This document shows, piece by piece, positions 22,501 to 30,903 of a stretch of 31,694 bases of DNA (position 1 is the stretch's first letter; each line of letters opens with the position of its first letter). The stretch spans positions 1 to 31,694 of the IMG/VR virus record IMGVR_UViG_3300046753_000233, one strand, 5' to 3'. The notes beneath the pieces were generated by a model. The model did no database searches. It worked only from the letters and a program-made list of their open reading frames with translations, and was not told where the DNA came from. Position numbers and translations under genes: made by a program. This stretch comes from a virus.

Positions 22501-23489
22501 GTCAAAAATGCAGGAGCTGATCTTTTGTCTAAAAGCTCTGTAGCTTCCGTTAAACCAAAAGACTCATCCTTCATTTCTTTTAAAGCTTCTATCATTTGTG
22601 GCAGACCTTGTACAGTCCTACCTAAAGACTTGTTTAATTTTGAGTTAGCATCTCCTAAACGAAGAAATATATTTTTTAACGCATTACCTGCTAAAGATCC
22701 AGACAGTCCATTGTTAGCTAAGATCATAAGTTGTGCTGATGTTTCTTCTAAAGTAAAACCAGCTGACCTAGCAATAGGAGCAACAAACTTCATTGACTGT
22801 GTAAACCTTTCTAAGTTTAATGCTGAGTTAGTAAAAGAAGCACCCATAATGTCAGCGACTCTTCCTGCTTGTGAAGCGTCTATACCAAAAGCTCTAAGAA
22901 CAGAACCTGCTGTTTCAGCTGAAGAAGCTAGTGACTCACCTGTACCTGCTGCAAGAGCTAAAGTACCGTCTTGTGCTGCTAAAATCTCTTGTGATGTAAA
23001 ACCTAATCTTGCAAACTCTTCTTGCAACTTACCTACTTGTGTAGCTGTAAAAACAGTAGTACTACCCAATCTTTTTGCAGAAGATTCTAATTTTTTAAAT
23101 TCCTTTTCTGTAGCACCAGATATTGCTTTTACAGCAGACATTTGTGACTCAAAGTCAGAAAACGTAGTTATAACACCTTTAAGTCCTCCTATTATTGCTC
23201 TAAACGCAAAGGCAGAAACAATAGCAATACTTGCTGATCTAAATATTGCAGTCATCTTACTACCTGTATTATTTAATGTCTGTGCTTGCTTGTTAAATGT
23301 TTTGGCACTGTTATTGCTTTTTTGTAAAGCAGCGTCTAAATCTTTTATAGCTAAGTTTTGTGCCTTAAAAGCTTTAGTCCCTTTACCTAAAGAGTCTAAA
23401 CGATTTTTAGCTGTTAAAAGTTTCCTGTTTAACTTATCTAGATCTTTTAAATCAGCTTTAAATTTGTAAATGGTAGTAGATTCAGCCAT
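19524..23489 (-). CDS. Tail tape measure protein
   Basis: The 1321-residue protein sets tail length and helps DNA entry. Residues 1-75 form a coiled coil. Residues 80-280 hold the TP901/PhageMin_Tail core (FSDFESQMSAVKAISGATEK, SAKRLGSTTVFTATQVGKLQ, ANNGLSGSLAGNALKNIF). Further hydrophobic segments lie near 415-440 and 475-495. A long charged coiled coil spans about 500-1130, and Gly/Ala-rich membrane-like helices lie around 1150-1195. The end is typical: GGIVPGDIDKFASGGMV and GGTVAELEGGEAVINRKAT. By the usual 0.15 nm per residue rule the tail would be close to 200 nm at most, so a long-tailed siphovirus. On the opposite strand an antisense open frame reflects codon bias. Confidence 0.9.
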   Translation of the reverse strand: MAESTTIYKFKADLKDLDKLNRKLLTAKNRLDSLGKGTKAFKAQNLAIKDLDAALQKSNNSAKTFNKQAQTLNNTGSKMTAIFRSASIAIVSAFAFRAIIGGLKGVITTFSDFESQMSAVKAISGATEKEFKKLESSAKRLGSTTVFTATQVGKLQEEFARLGFTSQEILAAQDGTLALAAGTGESLASSAETAGSVLRAFGIDASQAGRVADIMGASFTNSALNLERFTQSMKFVAPIARSAGFTLEETSAQLMILANNGLSGSLAGNALKNIFLRLGDANSKLNKSLGRTVQGLPQMIEALKEMKDESFGLTEATELLDKRSAPAFLTLLNNIEGLESSLGILNEAEGVISQMAQIRLNNLEGDFTLLKSATEGLGIAIGELFDGGLRNIINGLTQFVENLQNNEKALERLKRAANAILVVITALAARFVVARTAAALGAITFTNLRNVVASQVTVFKAAAAGANIFSGTLKGISAVIRANPFGLLLTAVSLLVGYFTDLNDEMGENEMMQRRVNDQITKQVNLAVLAGDGTSERSKLLRKLKQDHGELLENFDVEIMKTEDLIRLNKVLTESEQLRVDIANLKDMESGLSEENRQKLRTIELNKLIVKNDLDSKKISYNLYQDKIIQLHNEREEILKTASTDVTSITKVRKLREKQLEEMLKGTEELSEFRILKNKSTRLNLRKEYKADLEEFRKYNKDKQEVEVKKAEDELELLKNVQIGREFQSSIQKFNLDKDIILLDEANKAFTEFKSQLKEDGSFDAWVKGNEKWLNDGQLLNITVDELETKVTNFNAALDRSGQGRDKSFFSTFRLAKTKDEFKKFFDTSTKAIKDLSEQEEAAVENKFKSKEKDLIKELALNKKNIRSIKSQREDNFKDQAKRDLKFFERNANNYDVLKNIDKAGWELLAKETEEGANARLKIFSDILIEEQLKEAQNSDIIKNLAAEKDIEIEKLGVVRQGKQEENARQILKNEIDNRSNDLNNFFKNNKDKQDLAERTAIELKAQAQREKDAGILNAEQLAAAEIQIEQDKIDTIKALQDERIAKVVETYDQISQIALSVSANIAEANIADLNAQFDRQKLDRENAFRDELAQAELAGQDTEAMQEAFNDREVTLEAKKEAEIRNIQRRQFHLNKVNDIIQATLNGYLAITRVAGETGLGAIVAAPIMSAFVGAQIAGIAAQKFVGEDGGIVPGDIDKFASGGMVKGARHAQGGVKFAVGGTVAELEGGEAVINRKATAMFKPQLSAMNVAGGGVAFENGGITPSRQAAQKSFDSGFNSQKIVSALASVINTQKVIVTESDISNSQLNVQIQEAQSNLF

Positions 23490-23499
23490 CTTTTTTTAT

Positions 23500-26400
23500 T
23501 TAATAGTTATTATTTCTATTGTTAATGTTTTGTGTGTTTCTTGTGCTTTCTGAACTTTTTTCTTCTTCTCTTGTGTATAATTTTTTTAAATCATTTTCTT
23601 CAGTATATAACAATGTGCAAATTGTTCCATCAGCTTCTTCGACAACAAGTTCGCATCCATGTAGTTCAACTTTACCATTGTTATCAACAGTAAAAGCGTT
23701 CTCTATAGATTTTAATTTTGATTTTACCTCTACAGTTGCATATGTTTTAGATTTTGGTACAGCATCGTCTTTACCATTATCTTCTTCAGCTTCTACTGGT
23801 GGATTTACGTTTGGATCTACAAATAAAGATCCAGTTGGACTTGCATAATTAGCATCATACTTCCATTCAATAAGCTCAACTTTTGTTAATTGATTATTGT
23901 TTGGTTTGTAATCTTTTATAGACTGTACAGTCCAATATGTAGAAACATCATCTATTTTTAAATGTATTATATCTCTATAATCAAAATTATTTATATCTAC
24001 AGCGTTTAATGCCATATTACAAGTTCTTACTAAGGCACCACCATTCATTTTATCGTATGCGTTTTTCCAATATTTTGTAAATAGTCCAGGACTTACATAA
24101 CCAGAACCATCATTATAGTCATCCCATGATAAATTAAATTCATCTCTACTAAAACCTTTTTTCCAGCCGTTTATCCAACCTAAATGTGGGTATCTACTTG
24201 TTGTAAATATTGTACCATCTCCTTTTCTAAAATCATATGGTGTAGTTTCTTGTACTCCATAATAATTTAATATTCTTAATTTAAATTTTGGTGTTGGATT
24301 GTATGCTGGTCTTCCGTAACCATTAATAACTCCACCTTCATCATTCCACATGACTGGCATTAAAGGATTTTGTCCAACATTATCAGCAGGACTATTCCAA
24401 GATAAATCACCCCATGCATAGGCACCTGGAGCATATGGATGATCAACAGAGTTTACTTTTGGGTTTGGTTGTAAACCATAATTATTAAACCTGTATGTGT
24501 TACTAAAAATCTTTGTTCCAAATTGCAGTGTTTCTCTTCTAAATCTTTTCGTATTTGTTTCTGTATAAGATTTATACTCATTTAAATCGTTATCTTCTCT
24601 CCAATTATATAAGCTTTCTAATCCATTGTCTGATGTATCTCTTTGATAATTAAAGTTTACGCTTTGTGCTAGCTCTACAGCTATAAATTTGTCTTCCCAA
24701 GACTTTTTATCTAATCTAGTAGTCCAGTCTATAACTTTACCAGAACCAAAAAAAGTGTCATATGGCTCTACATATACTACTCTTTGTTCTTTATCAGCAA
24801 ACCATTGTAAATTAAACAACTCTGTAAGTCCTTTTAAATAATCAGTTTGTTTAGTGCAAGGTAAAACTTTTGAAAGGTTTATGAATTGATCTGGAACAGT
24901 GTTTGAAACTAAAGGAAATGCTAAAAACTTCATGTGTGAAGCATCACACCACATAGCAAAAGTTGAGTCATTATTGTAACCGTGTATTCTATATGCTAGA
25001 TGATCACCAGCATTACATACTACATTAAAAGATTGTGTGTCAGGTATACCGTCATAAACTCCATTATCGTTATCAAAAACTTTATGAGCAATTGCTTCTA
25101 CTTGGCCGTTTTTCATTAATTCAATTTGTAGCCAGCTATAACCACCACTAGACAATATATTGTCACTAATATATAAAGTACCGTGTAAATCAACTTGGTA
25201 TGTTCCTGCAAATGGTGTTGTGTAACCTTGATTAGAAGCGTTTTGTGACCAGTTATTTCCTAAGTTTACACCAGGAACTAAATTAGGATACCAATAACCG
25301 TGTGTTCTATTTCTTTTTAGTTTACCTCCAGATGAAAACGTACCACCACAAGGAAACTTATCGTTTAATTCTACATTTGCATATTGACTACCTTCACTAC
25401 CAAATAAATCATCATCGGCATAACTTTCTCCAGAAGAGTAAGGGTGGCACAATCTTTTAAATGTTTCTGATTCTATAAAATTACTACTTATAGAGTAACC
25501 TATTGTATCAAATATTTTTTTAATTAGTCTATAAGCAAATATAACAGGATGAAAGTCATTGCTGTTATGATTAAAATCAGCTGCATTTACACTATTAGCA
25601 TGCCATTGACCATAATTAATTAAACCATAAAAATAATCTTTTCCTGTTGGTGGTGATCCCCACTGAAAAAATATGTTACCATCTCCAAATAAATTTCTAT
25701 CTAAGTTATTTTTAAAATCAATAATGTTTTCACCGTCAACACTATCTACAGGTGAATGATACCATGAGTTTATTATAGATGCAAAACTTTTTTTAATATC
25801 TAAACCATCACCAAATGGTACTTGACATATTTCACGATCTTCTAATAAGTGTTTCCAATCTACAGAATCATCTATTATATGACAAGAGTATTTACCACCA
25901 TTGCCAGTTATACCTTTTTCCACCCTCATAAGGCCTTTAAAGACATTAACTCCATTAACGCTAACCCTACAAGGCATCCAGTCAATTTTTTCTTTTATAG
26001 AGCCTACAGCAAGCATTGGCGTTAGTATTCTATTATTATGACTGTTAGCTGGTACCTCAAAAGTTTTACTGTATGCTGTTGTTCTTTTTGATAGATCTTT
26101 TAAATTACCAACAGAATAGGTAAATGCTAAAGGAAGTGTTTCACTTTTAAATAAATCTAAATAATCCCATTGATATTGATCTACAGAATAATTTATTTCA
26201 GTAGCCATTACAGGAACTGTAGAGGTAACTATATCAGAATCTCTTTTAGTAATTTTTATATAGTCAAGAGTTATTCTTGCAGGTATATTTTCATCTATTG
26301 CTTTGGCATTTAAAATGTTTATAGATCCATTAGAAGCGTGAAAATGTCTACTGTTGTCCATTGGCAATACACCACCATTAAGTGCAGTATGACCAAAAAC

Positions 26401-27480
26401 ATTAGAAACTTGTAAAGCCGATAAACAAACTTTGTGAGTTCCAGATGTTGTTATTTCTAAATCATTAGAATTAGTAGGCTCAATATTATTATTATAAGGG
26501 GCTCCTTGCAGTATATCTATTTTAGCATTCAAAATTTGTGAAACCCTTATTTCTACTTCATATTGATCTTGTGAATTAACTCCTGCTCCCATACCCCAAT
26601 AATCAGATCTTACTCCTAAAATTCCTGAACCTCTAAAGCAATCATTAGCTTTCATTCCTATAGAAGCATCTCTAAATTGTGATCCCTCATAAGATCCAAT
26701 ATGTGTTTTAGCTGTCAAGCTTCCTCCTATCCAATAAAAAGGATTACCAGAACCACCTGAGCTATCCCAATGCATTGAGTGTGTATAAGCAGAAATATAA
26801 TAAGAATGGCTTTCTGGATCTGTCCACATATCTGGACAGGACAAACTGTAATCGTCCATTGTATCAGAACCATTACCTCTTAATAGTAAGTGATTATTAG
26901 CAAAACAACCTAAAACATCAAAAGCTACTCCCTCTCTTTTAGTTACTGTATTTGCAGATCCTTGTGTTTTACTATTGTTTACAAAATAGACGCTTCTACC
27001 TTGTACGTTATGAGAATAGTTTTTGTTATTTTTTGGCTCAAACCTTACACCACCTGCTGTAGAAACAGGATTTATAAAAGGCATATTTTGTGGAACTAAA
27101 TTATCATCGTAAACATTTATGTAAACTATTTTGTTGTCAGATATACCATTGCCTGGTAAAAAACTATTACCATTCCAAGTTGACAAATATGATAAATGAC
27201 AAGCTTGTGTTCCGATGTTTCCCACACCAATCATTTCTTGTAATGTGCCCCCTAAATTGCTAGCTGTATTTGGCATTATACCCTTATACATAACTCTTTC
27301 GCCAATATTGCCTGAACCTTCATTAAATCCTTGATCTTCATATGTACCAGGATCAACACAGCCGTTATATTGCACAATAGTTTGCGTACCAGTTTGTACT
27401 TCAGTAGTAATGTCTTTCGAGCCTACTACAGTTCCAATTTCTAAAACACAGTTATTTGACTTAGGATTTATGTTAGCCAT
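23500..27480 (-). CDS. Large baseplate / tail-tip structural protein
   Basis: This 1326-residue protein starts MANINPKSNNCVLEIGTV. The first 400 residues are beta-rich and contain many Asn, Gly and Ser. The middle (about 410-560) has KSETLPLAFTYSVGNLKDLS, KRTTAYSKTFEVPANSHNN and SVNGVNVFKGLMRVEKG, which resembles hub/tail-tip proteins that sit on the tail tube end. The second half has LPCTKQTDYLKGLTELFNLQ, WFADKEQRVVYVEPYDTF and a Glu-rich end. The size and position next to the tape measure fit a tail-tip (Tal/gp27-like) role in Bacteroidota phages. There is no peptidase or lysozyme motif. Confidence 0.6.
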   Translation of the reverse strand: MANINPKSNNCVLEIGTVVGSKDITTEVQTGTQTIVQYNGCVDPGTYEDQGFNEGSGNIGERVMYKGIMPNTASNLGGTLQEMIGVGNIGTQACHLSYLSTWNGNSFLPGNGISDNKIVYINVYDDNLVPQNMPFINPVSTAGGVRFEPKNNKNYSHNVQGRSVYFVNNSKTQGSANTVTKREGVAFDVLGCFANNHLLLRGNGSDTMDDYSLSCPDMWTDPESHSYYISAYTHSMHWDSSGGSGNPFYWIGGSLTAKTHIGSYEGSQFRDASIGMKANDCFRGSGILGVRSDYWGMGAGVNSQDQYEVEIRVSQILNAKIDILQGAPYNNNIEPTNSNDLEITTSGTHKVCLSALQVSNVFGHTALNGGVLPMDNSRHFHASNGSINILNAKAIDENIPARITLDYIKITKRDSDIVTSTVPVMATEINYSVDQYQWDYLDLFKSETLPLAFTYSVGNLKDLSKRTTAYSKTFEVPANSHNNRILTPMLAVGSIKEKIDWMPCRVSVNGVNVFKGLMRVEKGITGNGGKYSCHIIDDSVDWKHLLEDREICQVPFGDGLDIKKSFASIINSWYHSPVDSVDGENIIDFKNNLDRNLFGDGNIFFQWGSPPTGKDYFYGLINYGQWHANSVNAADFNHNSNDFHPVIFAYRLIKKIFDTIGYSISSNFIESETFKRLCHPYSSGESYADDDLFGSEGSQYANVELNDKFPCGGTFSSGGKLKRNRTHGYWYPNLVPGVNLGNNWSQNASNQGYTTPFAGTYQVDLHGTLYISDNILSSGGYSWLQIELMKNGQVEAIAHKVFDNDNGVYDGIPDTQSFNVVCNAGDHLAYRIHGYNNDSTFAMWCDASHMKFLAFPLVSNTVPDQFINLSKVLPCTKQTDYLKGLTELFNLQWFADKEQRVVYVEPYDTFFGSGKVIDWTTRLDKKSWEDKFIAVELAQSVNFNYQRDTSDNGLESLYNWREDNDLNEYKSYTETNTKRFRRETLQFGTKIFSNTYRFNNYGLQPNPKVNSVDHPYAPGAYAWGDLSWNSPADNVGQNPLMPVMWNDEGGVINGYGRPAYNPTPKFKLRILNYYGVQETTPYDFRKGDGTIFTTSRYPHLGWINGWKKGFSRDEFNLSWDDYNDGSGYVSPGLFTKYWKNAYDKMNGGALVRTCNMALNAVDINNFDYRDIIHLKIDDVSTYWTVQSIKDYKPNNNQLTKVELIEWKYDANYASPTGSLFVDPNVNPPVEAEEDNGKDDAVPKSKTYATVEVKSKLKSIENAFTVDNNGKVELHGCELVVEEADGTICTLLYTEENDLKKLYTREEEKSSESTRNTQNINNRNNNY

Positions 27481-27481
27481 T

Positions 27482-28939
27482 TTAAGATGTTTGCATTGTT
27501 AATTGTTCAGAATAACTATATGATATTTCAATATAAGAAGTGCCTGATTCTGTAGTGTAAATAAGACTTCCATCAGTGTTTATCACTATAGGTATTAACA
27601 TGTTAGTTTCTTGGTTCCAGTTATTCTTATAAGGGGGGTGTTTTATTTCTTGATCAATCCATACCATTGTGCTTGACAATAATTCTTCCATATGTAAAGC
27701 TATCTCTTTTCCTACTGGTTGTGATACAAGGTTAAAAATATCCTCTCTGTCTGTATGTAGAACTGTTCTATTATGTAATGAGCCTTCTGTAGAATTTGCA
27801 AATCTATCATAAATAGTTCTATTATTTTTTACTTCTTTTGTTTCAGTACCATAAATATTTATCCAATCATAACCACCTTGAGAATTCTTAAAAACAAATT
27901 TAGTTCTGTCGCATTCACCATTTCCTGGTTTATCTAACCAGTCAATATATAATGTATCTATCTGATAGCCAAAACCACCAGCTGGATTTTTTGAGTGATA
28001 TAAATATCTATAACCAGGCAGTGTACCCTTAACAAAAGGCAGCACAATAACACCTCTACTTATAAGGTTGTCAGATCCATCTATAATAAGATTTGTATTA
28101 GTCCCACCATTTACTGTTATAAAATCTACTAATGAATCAGGATGTGCAGGTATTTTATATAAATCTGTTTTGTCATCTATATACATAGTAGTAACCCCAG
28201 CAATATTATCTCCAGTACTATCAAATATATATATTGTTAGCCAGAACTCTTCAAATTGTTTAGCACTAAGACCAACAGGCTGATATATGGCATCAGTTTT
28301 AGAGTCTTTACGATTTATAGTGTATGATTTACTTGCTATATGACTCCTAAAGGAAATTAAAGAATTTTGTCCGTACTTGTTGTAATCTGGAGAATTCTGG
28401 CTGTATTTTAAAGATATATCGTCAAAATAATAACTAGTGTTATTACCTAAAACTAATCTATCTATATTATGATGATTATATCCTGCTCCCTGTGCTTCTA
28501 ATCTTTGTGTATAATCAGTGTGAACGTCTAAAGCGTAAAATGCTTTTGATATAACATTGTCATTAATATCTTCTACAAATGGTTGATTTGGTGAGCTTGC
28601 ATATCTTTTAGCATGTATTCTTAATCTAAAAAAACCACCTAGCTCATAAAAGCCTGGCAAAACACCTATTGGAACCCAACTAAATTGACCTCTTATAACC
28701 AGCTCTCTAATGTAACCCATTAAATTAAATGAATAAAAATTAGGGTTATCATTATCTTCGTAAGCGTTAATATAAACACCAGTACCAACAAACTGTCCAC
28801 TATTTATATATGTTTCTCTTTCTATTTCTCCAATCATATATGCAGCATCACCTTCATCATCTACTATTTGACAAATGATTGGCCTGGATGTAGTGTAAAA
28901 CTTTCTATCTGTATCTTTTATAATTGCAATAGTTGCCAT
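27482..28939 (-). CDS. Tail-tip/distal tail-type protein
   Basis: The 485-residue protein starts MATIAIIKDTDRKFYTTSRP and has GQFVGTGVYINAYEDNDNPN, FSWVPIGVLPGFYELGGFFR and a C-terminal beta region (NTDGSLIYTTESGTSYIEIS). Aromatic and Asp/Asn-rich strands dominate. It lies one base before the large tail-tip gene (stop and start nearly touch). A Dit-like or second baseplate component is the simplest guess; the family is not certain. A carbohydrate-binding part is possible but not shown. Confidence 0.5.
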   Translation of the reverse strand: MATIAIIKDTDRKFYTTSRPIICQIVDDEGDAAYMIGEIERETYINSGQFVGTGVYINAYEDNDNPNFYSFNLMGYIRELVIRGQFSWVPIGVLPGFYELGGFFRLRIHAKRYASSPNQPFVEDINDNVISKAFYALDVHTDYTQRLEAQGAGYNHHNIDRLVLGNNTSYYFDDISLKYSQNSPDYNKYGQNSLISFRSHIASKSYTINRKDSKTDAIYQPVGLSAKQFEEFWLTIYIFDSTGDNIAGVTTMYIDDKTDLYKIPAHPDSLVDFITVNGGTNTNLIIDGSDNLISRGVIVLPFVKGTLPGYRYLYHSKNPAGGFGYQIDTLYIDWLDKPGNGECDRTKFVFKNSQGGYDWINIYGTETKEVKNNRTIYDRFANSTEGSLHNRTVLHTDREDIFNLVSQPVGKEIALHMEELLSSTMVWIDQEIKHPPYKNNWNQETNMLIPIVINTDGSLIYTTESGTSYIEISYSYSEQLTMQTS

Positions 28940-28940
28940 G

Positions 28941-29453
28941 TTATGTTTTTATTGTTCTATTTAAAATTTTATGTATTTCTTTTGATGCAACCATTCTAGT
29001 TCTAGTGTTTATTACTTTAGAAACCTCTTGATCTACATCTTTTTTTATTTCATCTACCCAACCTAAATTTTTAGGAGTCTTCTCTCCTTTATTTATTTTT
29101 GATCTAGCAATAGCAAAAGCAGCTTTTAATGCTGCCTTACCTTGTAACCCTTTTTTAGCTCCTAACCATTTTACTAAACCACTTATATATGGATTTGGAC
29201 TTTGCTTACCATTTCCCCTGCCAGTAAAATTAAAAACAGTAGAAAATTCTTGACCTTTGTTTAACCAATCACCATAAAAGATACTAGTTATTTCTAAATC
29301 GTCTGCATCATTTTTTACTTTAAGACTTTGTCTAAGAGTTCCAGAAGTTTGCATTTTAAACTTAGATCCTGGTCTTTTTCTATTTATTTGTTTTTTAAAA
29401 AGCCTTATTGCTTTTCTACCAGCAAAATCATATATGTCTTTCTTTATATTCAT
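28941..29453 (-). CDS. Tail completion/neck protein (HK97 gp10-like)
   Basis: The 170-residue protein starts MNIKKDIYDFAGRKAIRLFK and is strongly basic. It has TSGTLRQSLKVK, then IFYGDWLNKGQEFSTVFN and the GRGNGKQSPNPYISGLVKWL stretch, and a helix with LKAAFAIARSKINKGEKTP. The 'ASGxLRxSL ... Y..WLN.G' layout fits HK97 gp10-type proteins that cap or complete the tail. It lies between the tail terminator-like gene and the tail-tip genes. The assignment is by motif resemblance only. Confidence 0.55.
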   Translation of the reverse strand: MNIKKDIYDFAGRKAIRLFKKQINRKRPGSKFKMQTSGTLRQSLKVKNDADDLEITSIFYGDWLNKGQEFSTVFNFTGRGNGKQSPNPYISGLVKWLGAKKGLQGKAALKAAFAIARSKINKGEKTPKNLGWVDEIKKDVDQEVSKVINTRTRMVASKEIHKILNRTIKT

Positions 29454-29456
29454 TTA

Positions 29457-30038
29457 TTAACAGCCTGAAGCTTCACATTCAGCTAAAGTTGCAAAAGTAC
29501 CAGAACCATCACCTGGATCTATACAATCACCATTTACACAGTTATAACTATCAGCAACAGGAGCTGGTGGCCAAGTAGAGGTGCAATCTATATCTATGCA
29601 GTCAACAAAAACCTCTAAACTAAAATTACAAGTTACACTAACTAGTCTGTCATTATGAGTCCCTTTATTTCTAAAAATATCAATAGCGTCAGATGTTATT
29701 ATATCTTTGCAATTGTTGCTTGCACCAAAACATGATAAAAAATTAAGCAATCTATTTTCTAATGCTGTCATTATAACATGTACATTGTCTACAAGTTCAA
29801 CACCTGTTACGTTAGATTTAGAAATAGGTCTAAAAGCTGTAACAGTACAACTGTATTCTTGTAAATTACTATTAATATCTAATAAAGTAGATTTTGGATA
29901 TTCGAAGTTTAATAAATCGTAGCTTATGCTGTGATCAAAATTAATACTACTTAAACTTCCAAACTTAAATGCATTAAAACCTGCACTAGTAGCACAGGTA
30001 TTCATATTGTTAACTATTTGAGTTAAGTTAGTCGCCAT
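29457..30038 (-). CDS. Tail terminator-like protein with Cys-rich C-terminal tag
   Basis: The 193-residue protein starts MATNLTQIVNNMNTCATSAG and has a main domain of about 155 residues (INFDHSISYDLLNFEYPKST, SNLQEYSCTVTAFRPIS, LFLSC-type helix, VTCNFSLEVFVDCIDIDC). Its place and size fit a tail terminator or minor tail protein. The last 30 residues (about 162-193) form an extra Cys/Gly/Asp segment with NCVNGDCIDPGDGSG and TLAECEASGC, with four Cys that may form disulphides. I associate this tag with other marine Bacteroidota phage proteins. It shares its first base with the last base of the chaperone gene region. Confidence 0.5.
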   Translation of the reverse strand: MATNLTQIVNNMNTCATSAGFNAFKFGSLSSINFDHSISYDLLNFEYPKSTLLDINSNLQEYSCTVTAFRPISKSNVTGVELVDNVHVIMTALENRLLNFLSCFGASNNCKDIITSDAIDIFRNKGTHNDRLVSVTCNFSLEVFVDCIDIDCTSTWPPAPVADSYNCVNGDCIDPGDGSGTFATLAECEASGC

Positions 30039-30322
30039 TATTTTTGTTGTTTTTTATTTAATTCACCTAATATTTCATCAAATTTACTACAAGCATTCTT
30101 CCAGGAAAGATATGTCAGTATTTCATCTAGCTTAGAATTTAACACGCTGTCTACTGCACTTTCATTTCCCTTTGTAAATATACCGTCAGCTGCAATTCTA
30201 TAAACAGAATTTAACCAGCCGTAACCGTCTATTGTACCTTTTGCTGCTCTTGCAGCTTTTGCATTGCCACCTCCTGAGAGATTAGGAAACTGGTCAGCAA
30301 TCCTTGTTCTAACTTGTTCAAA
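30038..30322 (-). CDS. Frameshift extension (T part) of the tail-assembly chaperone
   Basis: This is the segment read after a -1 shift. It begins in the T9 run and encodes FEQVRTRIADQFPNLSGGG, then a helical end (LDEILTYLSWKNACSKFDEI). An ATG at 30340 would allow independent translation (100 residues, MGCRFFFEQ), but no ribosome site or A-rich leader precedes it. Its frame also overlaps the 224-residue gene by 112 bases. With the shift the fused protein is about 288 residues. Like lambda gpGT it would bind the tape measure and recruit tail tube subunits. Read through a T9 run, a sequencing indel is the alternative. Confidence 0.6.
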   Translation of the reverse strand, partial: FEQVRTRIADQFPNLSGGGNAKAARAAKGTIDGYGWLNSVYRIAADGIFTKGNESAVDSVLNSKLDEILTYLSWKNACSKFDEILGELNKKQQK

Positions 30323-30903
30323 AAAAAAGCGACATCCCATATCGTTGCCATGTCTAATTTTTCGAACATTTTAGCTCGTTTATCTATAAGATCATCATTT
30401 AATCTCTCGTCTTCTCCCTCTTTTTTGCACAAAATAGCTAATTGTCTAGGCATATAGCTAATATGTCCATCTTGTATCAAGTTTGATTGTAATTCTAACT
30501 GTTCTGCTTCTATATATCTTCCAAAACTAGATTTACGCATCAAATCTTTTGGTAAAAAAAACTCTTCTTCACCAATTTTAAAAGAGCTTATGTCAATTGG
30601 TTGATATTTTTGATTTACAAATGATAGCGTTTTCATTAAATCATTCGCTTCAACCAAATCCCAATGAGAAACATCTTGTAAGCTAACACCTGTCCAATAA
30701 GACAAAACCTCTGTATTATAGTCCAATTGCATTATAGTTTCTCTAAACTCAAAATCATCATCTGGGTTTTCCTCTTTATAAGTTTCTATTTTCTTTGTAT
30801 GCTTATCTATAAGCTTTGTAAAACCATAAAATCTTTCCCAAGTTACTTCCAACCATGACTCAGGCAATACTATCGCCTTGTCATTCATTGTAAAATCTTT
30901 CAT
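30229..30903 (-). CDS. Tail-assembly chaperone, short form (G-type)
   Basis: The 224-residue protein starts MKDFTMNDKAIVLPESWLEV. It is helical and charged, with WERFYGFTKLIDKHTKKIE, LMRKSSFGRYIEAEQLELQS and MPRQLAILCKKEGEDERLND. The last is the 'A-IL-kkeGE' signature of gpG-type chaperones. Residues 189-194 (WDVAFF) lie at the slippery T run, after which the normal frame ends with QEVAMQKLQEQQKVQ. It would act in the cytoplasm during tail assembly and not stay in the virion. The genes after it are tail genes. Its 30903 start shares a base with the previous stop. Confidence 0.65.
   Translation of the reverse strand: MKDFTMNDKAIVLPESWLEVTWERFYGFTKLIDKHTKKIETYKEENPDDDFEFRETIMQLDYNTEVLSYWTGVSLQDVSHWDLVEANDLMKTLSFVNQKYQPIDISSFKIGEEEFFLPKDLMRKSSFGRYIEAEQLELQSNLIQDGHISYMPRQLAILCKKEGEDERLNDDLIDKRAKMFEKLDMATIWDVAFFLNKLEQGLLTSFLISQEVAMQKLQEQQKVQ
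30322..30328 (-). promoter_or_regulatory. -1 ribosomal frameshift slippery heptamer T TTT TTT
   Basis: On the minus strand nine T (30328-30320) follow GC. The zero frame reads GCT-TTT-TTT-TTG. The last T of GCT plus two TTT codons form the canonical X-XXY-YYZ slip site T-TTT-TTT, and a shift of -1 leads into the downstream frame TTT-GAA-CAA. No stop interrupts either frame near the site. The position near the end of the G-type gene matches lambda G/GT. Confidence 0.6.

Noticed and set aside
22153-23469. A 438-codon open frame on the plus strand opposite the tape measure gene
   Set aside because: It is exactly antisense to the conserved tape measure core; its Ala/Ser/Leu-rich composition is what reversed AT-biased codons give, and no start context or motif supports it.
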